Below are positions 25,254-33,789 of a stretch of 38,063 bases of DNA, in pieces. Position 1 is the stretch's first letter. Each line of letters starts with the position of its first letter. Under the pieces are notes generated by a model. That model was not told the origin of the DNA. It did no database searches and saw nothing but the letters and a program-made list of their open reading frames with translations. The DNA comes from Candidatus Zhuqueibacterota bacterium (GTDB lineage Bacteria > Zhuqueibacterota > Zhuqueibacteria > Residuimicrobiales > Krinioviventaceae). The DNA lies in NCBI GenBank assembly GCA_016928775.1, contig JAFGKD010000113.1, positions 1-38,063 on the forward strand. The letters are read 5' to 3'. The position numbers were made by a program, and so were the translations under genes.

Positions 25254-25320
25254 AAAAGCGGACGGCACTGTACCTGCCTAGGGGGGGTCAGCAGGTACCG
25301 AGGGGAGGAAAGCCATCCGC
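25254..25320 (-). ncRNA. Candidate structured small RNA or terminator, element A
   Basis: On the minus strand an outer stem (25320-25312 with 25266-25258, GCGGATGGC/GCCGTCCGC, extended by A-T pairs) encloses a C-rich internal loop and an inner 8-bp stem GUACCUGC/GCAGGUAC (25298-25291 with 25277-25270). The inner stem is capped by a 13-nt loop UGACCCCCCCUAG. A run of seven T follows on the minus strand. One outer pair is U-G here and U-A in element B. TATAAT lies 10 nt before the stem (25336-25331), with TTGAAA 19 bp further up, so a transcript of roughly 70 nt starting and ending at the element is possible. I match it to no RNA family I know. Confidence 0.5.
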
Positions 25321-25381
25321 TTTTAAATTCATTATATTACAAACATAAGACACTCTTTCAATCACCTGATTGTGAAAAATG

Positions 25382-25444
25382 GCGGATGGCTATGTACTCG
25401 CCTAGGGGGGGTCAGCAAGTACGGAGGGGAGGGAAGCCATCCGC
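25382..25444 (-). ncRNA. Candidate structured small RNA or terminator, element B
   Basis: This is a second copy, 61 bp from element A and in the same orientation. Its outer stem is a perfect 10 bp (25444-25435 with 25391-25382). The inner stem GUACUUGC/GCGAGUAC (25422-25415 with 25401-25394) includes one G-U pair on the minus strand. The 13-nt loop is identical to that of A, and the CCUCCCCUC internal loop is conserved. Relative to A, one inner pair changes on both sides (C-G to U-A). A TATATT box (25461-25456) lies 11 nt upstream and a five-T run follows. It lies 260 bp beyond the TolC stop codon, so it could also be that operon's terminator. Confidence 0.5.
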
Positions 25445-25706
25445 ACATTCGCATTAATATACTCACAAATTTTGGTATTGGATTAAAGAAACGCTTTGCT
25501 ACTAAAATTTGTTCCACACTTTTTTGAACATCTTTTTTAATTTTGAGATTTTTCCCCACCATCGACCCCGCTCCTGTGCACACAAGTCGTTTTTATGCAC
25601 GATACAATATAAAACATATATCCTCTTTATGCAAGTAGAATATTCAGATATCCTTCTCGATAAACTGCCAGGCATGATATCCCGGGCGATCGTATAACCA
25701 TTCATC

Positions 25707-27260
25707 TCATCGGTCAAACGTCTCCACCCCCCGTCGCTCCAGCAACGTCCCTTCAGCAACGTATAAATCAGTGAGCGCATACAAGTAGGCCACCATGGCG
25801 CGGGTTTCGTCCAATTGACTGGCAGTGAAATCGCGTTGCGCCTGCAGCACCAGATAATTAATCGATTTCCCGACGCGAAATTTTTCCTGCTCAGCGGCCA
25901 ATCGTTTTTCCTGCAGTTCGCGTGTGACCCGCGTCGCTTCGATCTGTTGCAGCGCGCGCCAGATTTCTGCATAAGCGGAACGAATATCCCATTGTACCAT
26001 TTTGGTCATGTTTTGCACGGCCATGTCTTGCTGTTCGCGCGTGAGCTGCGCCCGCTTGAGCCGCGCTGCTGCCTGTCGATTCGGCACCGGCATCGCAAAG
26101 TTTATGCCCGCGACCACCTGGTAAAACGGACTGCTCAGATTGGGATAGGCTTGCTTGCCAAATGTCTCCGAATACGACGTACGACCCAAGGCGATGAACA
26201 GATCCAATTGCGGCAATAGACCATTTTTCGTACGCACAACGTCAAGCTCACCCTTCTCCAAAGCAAGATACGCCTGCTGCAAATCCGCTCGATAGAGCAG
26301 TCCCAACGAATCGTGCACAGCGAGCGCATCCAGAGTATCTGTGGGGATAAACGGTTGATCTGTTGCTGATATATAGATAGACCAAAAGGTCTCAGATTGT
26401 GGATTCATCAGATAGAGAAAACGCAACCTTGCTTGTTCATGTTGACTCTGGGCGTCAATCAATGCGCTTTTTCGCGCCGCGACCTCGGCATCCACGGCCG
26501 CCAATTCCAGCACCGGCAATTTGCCGACAGCGACGCGTTCCAACGATTCCTCCAATTGCTGCTCGGCCAACTCGAGGGATTTTTTCTGAATGGCCATTTG
26601 CTCGCGTGTGAGATACAAATCCCAGTAGCTCTTTTCAATATCGGCCACCACGCTTTCAGCAACACCTTTGAGTTCAAATGTGGACATCTCGAGGTCGAGT
26701 CGCGCTTGCCGGAGGGCAGCCAGATTGGCGGCCGGACCAAAGCCGCGCAATAACGACTGCGTGATGGTTAAATCAAAGCCGCCGGTGAACTGATCCGTGT
26801 AAAGATTGGACACAGATCCCGTTATGCCCACTCCGGCAGTCACGGCTGTACCCGTTGGCAGCGATTCTGAAACCTGCAAGGAATAATCAAACCTTCGGTC
26901 GCGCAGATCAAAAGGCGTGCGTTGCGCTCCGAGACGCCGTAATGATTTCATCTCGCTACGCTGACCAGTCAGGCCAATGACCGGATCAAATGCCGCTCGA
27001 GCTTCGCTGGCCAATGTATTCACCACATCGGGTGTCAATCTCTGGATCGTCACAGTTGGATTGTTCTCAAGACCGAATAGTATCGCCTCGTGCAACGCGA
27101 CGTTCAGAGTATCCGATATCATATCTTCAGCAGCGGTCAGTGAGCTGCGCTTGGATTCCTGGGGAAACAGGTCCGAGCTGAACAAAAGCGCGGCGATGCT
27201 CAGGCACATGAATTGTCGTGATCGCCGGGCTTTGTGCCATCTCTTTTTTGCACTATTCAC
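25707..27260 (-). CDS. TolC-family outer-membrane efflux protein
   Basis: This is the outer-membrane channel of the tripartite efflux system encoded just upstream. The 517-residue product starts with GTG at 27260, 2 bp after the RND stop codon, which implies translational coupling. A basic N-terminus precedes a hydrophobic signal segment (about 18-32). The body shows the two repeated OEP halves with long coiled-coil helices (for example EQMAIQKKSLELAEQQLEESLERVAVG about 215-240, and QEKRLAAEQEKFRVGKSINYLVLQAQRDF near 445-475), as expected for the alpha-barrel. It has the family's usual length. A start at M18 is possible. Substrates of the pump cannot be read from the sequence. Confidence 0.95.
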   Translation of the reverse strand: MNSAKKRWHKARRSRQFMCLSIAALLFSSDLFPQESKRSSLTAAEDMISDTLNVALHEAILFGLENNPTVTIQRLTPDVVNTLASEARAAFDPVIGLTGQRSEMKSLRRLGAQRTPFDLRDRRFDYSLQVSESLPTGTAVTAGVGITGSVSNLYTDQFTGGFDLTITQSLLRGFGPAANLAALRQARLDLEMSTFELKGVAESVVADIEKSYWDLYLTREQMAIQKKSLELAEQQLEESLERVAVGKLPVLELAAVDAEVAARKSALIDAQSQHEQARLRFLYLMNPQSETFWSIYISATDQPFIPTDTLDALAVHDSLGLLYRADLQQAYLALEKGELDVVRTKNGLLPQLDLFIALGRTSYSETFGKQAYPNLSSPFYQVVAGINFAMPVPNRQAAARLKRAQLTREQQDMAVQNMTKMVQWDIRSAYAEIWRALQQIEATRVTRELQEKRLAAEQEKFRVGKSINYLVLQAQRDFTASQLDETRAMVAYLYALTDLYVAEGTLLERRGVETFDR

Positions 27261-27262
27261 AA

Positions 27263-30200
27263 TTACACCCCGGCTTTTTTAAATCTGAATTTTTCAAAAA
27301 TCGAGTACACCACTGGAATCAACACAAGGGTGATGAGCGTGGAGCTCAACAATCCTCCGATAACTACACGCGCAAGAGGTGCTTGTGCCTCGCCGCCTTC
27401 ACCGAAACCGAATGATAAGGGGAGCAAGCCTAATACGGTGGTCAAAGTTGTCATTAAAATCGGCCGCAGCCGACGCGATCCGGAGAGTCGAATTGCTTCA
27501 TCAAGTGACAGTCCCTCTTTCCGGCGTAGCTGGTTGGTGTAATCGACTAATAGAATGGCATTATTCACGACAATACCCGCTAACATGATGCAGCCGATGA
27601 ACGCCTGCATGCTAAAAATGGTTTTGGTGAGAATCATGGTGAGCACAATGCCAATGAGCCCCATCGGAATGGAGAACAACACGACCAATGGATCGCGAAA
27701 AGATTCAAATTGCCCGGCCATCACCATGTAGACCAAAAAGATGGCGAGGATCAGACCAAGCAACAATTCTTTGAAAGCTTTTTGCTGCTCTTCGTAATCG
27801 CCGCCGAACAGGATGGCAAAATCCTTGGGCACTGGCACGGTGCGTAATTCTCGCCGAATATCGCTGATCACCGAGCCCATATCGCGACCGGTAAAATTCG
27901 CCTCTATGGTGATGATGCGTTCCTGATCTTTGCGCTCGATGCGCACCGGACCCTCCTGGCGCACCGCCTGGACAACGTTGCGCAAAATGACTGGCTCACC
28001 GCGATTGTTAATGACAGTCAAATCCAGCAGCTCCTGCAAATCCATACGATCTTCTTCGCTCAGGCGCACCAAAATACGATACTGCTTGCCGCCTTCCCGA
28101 TAATAGGAGGCAAATGTGCCGCCCACTGTCGTCTGCAGCGCATCGCCAATGCGCGACACACCCAGTCCCAGGTCAGCGGCTTTTTGCCGGTCAATGCGGA
28201 TGATCTGCTCGGGACTGCCTTCTTCGCGACTGATGCGTGTATCCGTAATGCCTGGCACATTTTGCACAATCTGATCGACGCGCTGTGACAACAAATGCCC
28301 GGTTTCCAGATCATAGCCGCGAATCTCAATTTCAACGCTGTTGGAAGAGGATGTGCCCATGCGTAGAAGAAACAAACCCTGACCGGCGCGCGTGCGTATC
28401 GTCACGCCGGCCAGACCGCTCAGCCTGCGCCGCAAATCATTGGCGACATCTTCGCTGCTGCGCCGCCGCTGCGCCTTGGGTACAAGGGTAACACGCACCT
28501 CTGCGGTATGCCCGCCGCTGGAGCGAAAACCTCCGCCACCTATGCTGGAATAGATCGAAACGGCTTCCGGCACGCTTTCTTCGACTATTTTTTCCACCGC
28601 CAGCGTCGTTTGGTCCAATAGTTCCAAACGGCTTCCCACCGCCATTTCCAGACTCACTCGCACCTCACCTTCATCCGCAGAAGGCATTAATTCCACACCC
28701 ACGAATCGAACGAGAACAACCGACAGGATGAACAATATCAAAACTGAAATCAAAACCGTCTTTTTGTGAGCCAGCGCCCAATCCAGTATTCGAGCATAGC
28801 GATTCTCAATCTTTCGAAAAGTCTCCTCGCTGGCGGCGTACACTTTGTGCAACCATGTTTCGCCTTTGGTGTGTTCAGCGGGCTGGTAATGCAGGAATCT
28901 GGATGATAGCATGGGAATGAGCGTCAGGGCGACGATGAGCGAGCAAAGCAGCGAAAAGCTGACCACGTATGCCATTTGTTGAAACATGATTCCCGACATG
29001 CCGCGAATAAAAACCACCGGGAAAAACACGACCAATGTCGTCAATGTGCTGGCAATGATCGCCGGTCCAACCTCGGACGACCCGACCAGGGCGCTCTGCT
29101 TTGGATTTTCTCCGGCTTCGCGGTGTCGGTAGGTGTTCTCCAGGACAACGATGGCGCTATCCACCAACATGCCGATTCCTAACGCCAATCCACCAAAGGT
29201 GATGATATTCAGGGTGAAACCGCCGAAATACATCAGGCCAAAAGTTGCAATGATCGAGATCGGAATCGCTGTTGCAATAATGGCTGTGCTGGAAAAATTT
29301 CGCAAAAAGAGAAATAAAATGAGAATGGCCAGAACGCCACCCATCAGCGTTGACCGGCCGACGTTGCTGATGGATTGCTTTATATAAACCGAGGTGTCGA
29401 TAATCGGGATGATCTTGATTTGTGGAATATCGCGATTGATACGTTCGATCTCGGCTTTGACACCCTGGGCAACGTTCACGGTGTTGGCGCCGGATTGTTT
29501 GTTGATGGATATGCGCAGCGCTGATTTGCCATTAATGCGTACAATTTGACGGATCTCCTCCCAGGAATCCTCGACATTCGCCACATCGCGGATTTGAATG
29601 GGTACGCCATCTCTCGTGGTGATCACGGTGTTGCGAATTTCATCAAGGCTGGAATATTCGCCCTGCGTACGGACGAGTACCTCGAGGTTGCCGCGATCAT
29701 ATAGACCGGCTGGAATGTTGCGATTTTCCGATCGTAACGCTGAAAGAATCGCATCCGTCGAAATGCCCAGTGCCTTGAGCTTGGATGCTTTTAAATCAAC
29801 ATGAATCTCCCGATACAAACCGCCGCGAATATCCAATGCAGCCACGCCGGGCACTCGTTCGATGCGATATTTCACCTGATCTTCTACAATTTGCCGCAAA
29901 TCCAGGGGATTCAGGTTGCTGGAAATCCCCAGGAAAAGCACAGGAAAGGCCGAGAGATCAAACTTGCGAATCATCGGACGCGTGATGTCCTCGGGCAAGC
30001 GGCCCAACACACGATCGATACGATCGCGAATATCGTTCGCCGCCACATCCAGGTCGGTCCCCCAGTTGAACAACACGCGGATTGAGCTGCGGCCTTCGGT
30101 GGAGGTTGAGGTGATCTCTTCCACGCCCTGCACGGCCGATAACGCTTCTTCGATAGGTCGCGAGACGGATTCTTCCATCTCCTGCGGTCCGACATTGCCA

Positions 30201-30352
30201 TATTCGGTACTGACCGAAATCGTTGGATAAGTGACCTCTGGCATCAGATCAATGGATAAACGGCTGAAAGAGACAAGTCCCAGAGTGATGATGATGAGAA
30301 AAATGATCGTCGTGAGAATTGGCCGGTTTACAGTTCCTTTGGCGAGGTTCAT
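27263..30352 (-). CDS. RND-family efflux transporter, inner-membrane pump
   Basis: The 1029-residue protein has the full RND plan of 12 membrane helices with two large periplasmic loops and begins MNLAKGTVNRPILTTIIF. It exports substrates by proton antiport with the adaptor and TolC partners. The TM4 motif is GIGMLVDSAIVVLEN, so only one of AcrB's two aspartates is present (D398; the next position is Ser). The TM10 lysine of AcrB is replaced by Asn (GIVVNNAILLVDY, N930). This pattern is common in the less studied RND branch related to SwrC/YerP-like pumps rather than classic AcrB. The porter domains have a Gly-rich stretch (SSIGGGGFRSSGG, about 600). Its start overlaps the adaptor stop by 4 bp (ATGA). 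Confidence 0.96.
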   Translation of the reverse strand: MNLAKGTVNRPILTTIIFLIIITLGLVSFSRLSIDLMPEVTYPTISVSTEYGNVGPQEMEESVSRPIEEALSAVQGVEEITSTSTEGRSSIRVLFNWGTDLDVAANDIRDRIDRVLGRLPEDITRPMIRKFDLSAFPVLFLGISSNLNPLDLRQIVEDQVKYRIERVPGVAALDIRGGLYREIHVDLKASKLKALGISTDAILSALRSENRNIPAGLYDRGNLEVLVRTQGEYSSLDEIRNTVITTRDGVPIQIRDVANVEDSWEEIRQIVRINGKSALRISINKQSGANTVNVAQGVKAEIERINRDIPQIKIIPIIDTSVYIKQSISNVGRSTLMGGVLAILILFLFLRNFSSTAIIATAIPISIIATFGLMYFGGFTLNIITFGGLALGIGMLVDSAIVVLENTYRHREAGENPKQSALVGSSEVGPAIIASTLTTLVVFFPVVFIRGMSGIMFQQMAYVVSFSLLCSLIVALTLIPMLSSRFLHYQPAEHTKGETWLHKVYAASEETFRKIENRYARILDWALAHKKTVLISVLILFILSVVLVRFVGVELMPSADEGEVRVSLEMAVGSRLELLDQTTLAVEKIVEESVPEAVSIYSSIGGGGFRSSGGHTAEVRVTLVPKAQRRRSSEDVANDLRRRLSGLAGVTIRTRAGQGLFLLRMGTSSSNSVEIEIRGYDLETGHLLSQRVDQIVQNVPGITDTRISREEGSPEQIIRIDRQKAADLGLGVSRIGDALQTTVGGTFASYYREGGKQYRILVRLSEEDRMDLQELLDLTVINNRGEPVILRNVVQAVRQEGPVRIERKDQERIITIEANFTGRDMGSVISDIRRELRTVPVPKDFAILFGGDYEEQQKAFKELLLGLILAIFLVYMVMAGQFESFRDPLVVLFSIPMGLIGIVLTMILTKTIFSMQAFIGCIMLAGIVVNNAILLVDYTNQLRRKEGLSLDEAIRLSGSRRLRPILMTTLTTVLGLLPLSFGFGEGGEAQAPLARVVIGGLLSSTLITLVLIPVVYSIFEKFRFKKAGV

Positions 30353-31542
30353 GGCCGCCCCCCCTGGCGCGGACCGGCCTGGGCGCCTTTCTCGTCACCT
30401 TCGGCTTTGGGAAGCAGCACCGGACTGCCTTCATCCAACAGATGATGCCCCAATGTGATGACAAGACCCTGGAGAGCGGGTGAGATGATTTCCACGTCAT
30501 CGGCTGTCGCGATACCGGTCGTGACCGGAACATAGTGCGCAATCGATTCATCCGGATTCACGACAAAAACGCCACTTTCGCCGCTTCGGTTCACCAGGGC
30601 TGTGGTTGGGATGATTTGCGCTGAATCTTTTTCGGCAATTCGAACATTGACACGAGCGAACATCCCGGGTTTGAGCAATATCTTTTCATTTGCAACTTCC
30701 ACTTCCATTTGCGCGACGCGCGAGGTTTCCTGCAGCAACGGTGCAATCCGCGAGACGCTGCCGTAAAATTCCTGAGCGGGGAAAGCGTCCACGGTGACGA
30801 CGACCTGTTGCCCTTTTTGGATGCGGCCATAGTCGCGCTCAATGATCGTTGTGCGCACGATGACCGAGTCAATGCCGATCACCGACACAACCGGCGAATT
30901 GGGCGCCAACAAAGCACCTTCATCGACAAAACGCTCACCGACATATCCGGGTTCCGTGGCGGTTAGTTGCGTATAACTCAAGCGAATTTGCGCGGACTTG
31001 AGCGAGGCGTTGCGCTGCTCGACTTGTGCCTGGGCGAGTTGGTAACGCGACTCTTGCGCTGTATAGTTGGTCACTGCCGCGTCCAGTTCCGCCGGTGAGG
31101 CAATGCCCTTTTCCTGCAACGATTCGACGCGCTCTTTTTCCTGGCTCGCCAACTCGAACTGGCTGCGCGCTTCAGCCAACGACGCCTGGGCAATTTTCAG
31201 GTTGGCTTCGGCTTCGCGTACCGCTTGCTGATATTCGGCGTCGTCGATGCGAGCAATGATCTCTCCCGGATTTACCCAATCGCCAATTCGCTTGCTGATA
31301 TCGATGATTCGCCCCGACACTTTCGGCGCCAGAATGTATTGATAACGCGGATACACGCTGCCGGTGTACTCGCGAACTTCCTGAATGGGGCCGAAACGGA
31401 TATCAGCGACTTCAACCGCGACAGAGGGGCGCCCGGGACGTCCGGAGCGTCCACTCTCGCCACTAAAAATAAGGGCATAAATTCGCCACAATAGAAAAAG
31501 GCTAAAGACAAAACCGACACCCCAGAGAATTTTCCTTTTCAT
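30349..31542 (-). CDS. RND periplasmic adaptor (membrane fusion protein)
   Basis: This 397-residue HlyD/AcrA-type adaptor links the RND pump to the TolC channel. A membrane anchor at about 5-27 is followed by a Gly/Arg/Pro/Ser stretch (29-40). Then come the beta-barrel/lipoyl strands (EYTGSVYPRYQYILAPKVSGRI), a long coiled-coil hairpin (about 103-185, AEANLKIAQASLAEARSQFELASQ...), the second lipoyl half (GYVGERFVDEGALLAPNSPVVSVIG) and the barrel domain (VTVDAFPAQEFYGSVSRIAPLL). The C-terminus is again Gly/Arg/Pro-rich. AGGA precedes the ATG by about 7 nt. It is the first gene of the three-gene operon. Upstream, a TTGACA (31586-31581) is present but has no good -10. Confidence 0.96.
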   Translation of the reverse strand: MKRKILWGVGFVFSLFLLWRIYALIFSGESGRSGRPGRPSVAVEVADIRFGPIQEVREYTGSVYPRYQYILAPKVSGRIIDISKRIGDWVNPGEIIARIDDAEYQQAVREAEANLKIAQASLAEARSQFELASQEKERVESLQEKGIASPAELDAAVTNYTAQESRYQLAQAQVEQRNASLKSAQIRLSYTQLTATEPGYVGERFVDEGALLAPNSPVVSVIGIDSVIVRTTIIERDYGRIQKGQQVVVTVDAFPAQEFYGSVSRIAPLLQETSRVAQMEVEVANEKILLKPGMFARVNVRIAEKDSAQIIPTTALVNRSGESGVFVVNPDESIAHYVPVTTGIATADDVEIISPALQGLVITLGHHLLDEGSPVLLPKAEGDEKGAQAGPRQGGRP

Positions 31543-31806
31543 GTAACAATCCTGTTTTCATTATTTCAATGTCAAAATTTTGTCAAACATGGTGAATATG
31601 ATATTTTTTTACATAAAACTGGTAGAGATTTTTCTCCCGCATTATTCACAAACTGCTCACACAAAACCACCAAGACACCAAGAAACAGCAGGTTAATTTT
31701 ATATGTTATGATAAGAGACGCTTTAGGGAGAGGAATTGTTCTGTCGACGTTTTTCAGGGTGCAAAAGCTGCTCTTTTTGCGATCATGGACTCATCGCGAC
31801 AGGTTC
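31543..31806. other. Intergenic region with a short degenerate repeat
   Basis: This gap lies between the DUF1028 gene's 3' end and the efflux operon's start, both on the minus strand. It contains the tandem-like 'accaccaagacaccaagaa' at about 31664-31683, related in style to repeats near 23-46 and 7740-7770. It also contains a CAAAATTTTG palindrome (31574-31583) in the efflux promoter area that could be a repressor site. No clear terminator is seen. Confidence 0.4.
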
Positions 31807-32775
31807 TCATTTGACCATCTCTTGAAAATCACTTTTTTCGCGCAAAGTTGATAGGTCGTCATCGATACGCGCCTGGTTTTTGAGATTCGGATTGATTGTT
31901 ATGGCTCGTTTTAGGGCCTGCAGTGCGCCGGCTGTTTCGCCGGCGGACAAGCGAATGACGGCCAGATCGTACAATACCTCGGGATGCTCCGGATAAATCT
32001 GTGCCGCTTTTTCCATAAAAGGCAGTGCTTCCACACCCTTACCGTTGGAAAACAGCGTCCATGCCTCGTTCCAGGTGTAATTGAGTTGCGCTAAATTGAG
32101 CAAGCGCCCCAACTCGACAAACGGCTCCGGGTGATCGTCCACGCGAATATCGATGGCGCGATCGGTATAGCCGCCGTATCCGGCACCGTCTTTCACCACC
32201 AGCAATGCTGCGGATTGTTTGCCGCGCGAATCGCCACCTTTGGCCTCACCCGCAAGTAATGCCGCATAAAGCCGTTCCGCTAATGTGCCACTCGTCTTGA
32301 GAAAGGCGCTTTCCATGGCGACGACCACATCTTCGCGGGCAAGGATATTCCCTTGACACGCATAGTTGTCGCCACAACGACCACCAGCCCAGGCGTTGCA
32401 GCCGTCGCCGGTATAGGTGGCGGAGTGTCCATCGGCAGCGACGAGGCCGACCTGGCGTCGGCCGGGATTATCATCATTATGCAGTAAAATGTCCAATGCC
32501 TGGTCCGGGGATGCACCTTTTTCCAGCAAATCGAGTCCCCGCCAGCCAAACGATGTGTTGGCGTAAGCTTGCGTTGCCACGGCACCAACGCCGGCTTTGG
32601 CCCAGGGTACAACAGAGCCAACGGCGAAGAAGCGTGACGCGACGGCGACGCCCAATTCGCCGGTTTCTGCATCCCGCCCGATAATGGAGAATGTCGCCAC
32701 TATATTGGGATTGTCAGCTGCAACTAAAGTTGAAACGAGAGTTAAAAGCAGTAAAAAGTGGATTCTTGCTTTCAT
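31807..32775 (-). CDS. Secreted DUF1028-family protein with C-terminal TPR-like repeats
   Basis: The 322-residue product has a signal peptide (residues 1-20, cleavage near VAA-DNP). A DUF1028 domain (about 23-225) starts with the family's NIVATFSIIGRDAETGELGVAVASRFFAVG-type opening and has GDGCNAWAGGRCGDNYACQGNIL in the middle. DUF1028 proteins have an Ntn-hydrolase-like look but their reaction is not known to me. From about 240 to 315 there are two TPR-like helical repeats (NYTWNEAWTLFSNGKGVEALPFMEKAAQIYPEHPEVLYDLAVIRLSAGETAGALQALKRAITINP), probably for protein contact. GAGG precedes the ATG by 6 nt. It is 9 bp downstream of the oxidoreductase gene and likely co-transcribed. Confidence 0.9.
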   Translation of the reverse strand: MKARIHFLLLLTLVSTLVAADNPNIVATFSIIGRDAETGELGVAVASRFFAVGSVVPWAKAGVGAVATQAYANTSFGWRGLDLLEKGASPDQALDILLHNDDNPGRRQVGLVAADGHSATYTGDGCNAWAGGRCGDNYACQGNILAREDVVVAMESAFLKTSGTLAERLYAALLAGEAKGGDSRGKQSAALLVVKDGAGYGGYTDRAIDIRVDDHPEPFVELGRLLNLAQLNYTWNEAWTLFSNGKGVEALPFMEKAAQIYPEHPEVLYDLAVIRLSAGETAGALQALKRAITINPNLKNQARIDDDLSTLREKSDFQEMVK

Positions 32776-32784
32776 CTTTGTCCT

Positions 32785-33774
32785 CTATGGCTTTTGCCAT
32801 GTTCTGTTTTCATTTGATGCGACAAGTGCGTCAATCACTTTCATATTGGCCACTGCATCCTCCAGCGGTGTTGGCACGGGCGTATCATTCAAAATGGCTT
32901 GCGAAAACAAATCGCCCTGTATGCTATACTGATCGCATACCTCGAATTGAACCTCCTGCACATCACCGGAGCGTTCCAGCCATAATCGCGTCGGCGCATC
33001 TCGAGGCGCGTTAAAGGGAATCTCGATTTCAATGCGACCATCCGTGCCGAAAATATGCACACGTTGATAACGCTCGACTTGTGTCGCAACCGTAAAGGTA
33101 GCGGTTCGTTCGCCAAAATCCAAAATACCGGCAGCCAATCGATCGGTTTGAAACGTCGGATCATACTCGATGAATCCATTCACCCGCATGGGTTCAGCTT
33201 CAAACAGAAATCGGGAGAGCGAAATGGCGTAGCAACCAATATCCATCAAACCGCCTCCGCCCATATCAGCCTTGTTGCGCACATTGTCCGGATCGAGATT
33301 ATGATAGGTGAACAGAGTTTGGATCGTTTTTATTGCACCGATCTTGCCATCCTGTACCAGCTTTTTTGCCGCGCGCCATTGTGGATGAAACCGATACATG
33401 AACGCTTCCATTATTTTCAGATGTGGAAATTTTTTCGCCTCGTCCAGGAGTTGTTGTGCTTCAGTTGCGGTCAAGGCGATCGGCTTTTCGCACAAGACAT
33501 GTTTGCCCGCATCCAGGGCTCGCAGGGACAATGGCACATGCAAATGATTTGGCAAGGGATTGTACACGACCTCGATGTTCGGATCGGCTAACAGCTCTTC
33601 ATAAGAGCCATAGGCTTGAGGTATGTGCAGTTTTTTAGCGACACTCTTGGCTCTCTCGATACTTCGTGAGCTTATGGCACTCATATCGCAGAAATCGGAG
33701 TGCTGCATGGCTGGAATAACTTTTTCAATCCCGATTTTGGCGGTGCTGAGGATACCCCATTTGACTTTGTGCAT
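32785..33774 (-). CDS. Gfo/Idh/MocA-family NAD(P)-dependent oxidoreductase
   Basis: The 329-residue cytoplasmic dehydrogenase has an N-terminal Rossmann fold (VKWGILSTAKIG, residues 4-14), the YNPLPNHLH motif (71-79) and the hallmark EKP (E96-K97-P98). It has a C-terminal alpha/beta substrate domain (GGGGLMDIGCYAISLSRFLF). The sequence style is close to trans-1,2-dihydrobenzene-1,2-diol / D-xylose 1-dehydrogenase-like members, which oxidise sugars or diols. The exact substrate is not determined. It starts 15 bp after the PorV-like gene and ends 9 bp before the DUF1028 gene, so the three form an apparent operon, though no functional link between them is obvious. Confidence 0.94.
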   Translation of the reverse strand: MHKVKWGILSTAKIGIEKVIPAMQHSDFCDMSAISSRSIERAKSVAKKLHIPQAYGSYEELLADPNIEVVYNPLPNHLHVPLSLRALDAGKHVLCEKPIALTATEAQQLLDEAKKFPHLKIMEAFMYRFHPQWRAAKKLVQDGKIGAIKTIQTLFTYHNLDPDNVRNKADMGGGGLMDIGCYAISLSRFLFEAEPMRVNGFIEYDPTFQTDRLAAGILDFGERTATFTVATQVERYQRVHIFGTDGRIEIEIPFNAPRDAPTRLWLERSGDVQEVQFEVCDQYSIQGDLFSQAILNDTPVPTPLEDAVANMKVIDALVASNENRTWQKP

Positions 33775-33789
33775 TTTTTTCTCGCTGGT

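Noticed and set aside
25254..25444. A riboswitch controlling the DoxX fusion gene
   Set aside because: A good promoter (25143-25171) lies between the elements and that gene, so they are probably not in its mRNA. They also match no riboswitch class I know.
25362..25562. A 66-codon minus-strand frame with AGGAG upstream, reading through element B
   Set aside because: Its second half is simply translation of the structured element, and element A is read in another frame. The first half has no recognisable family. A small real protein is not excluded, but support is too weak.
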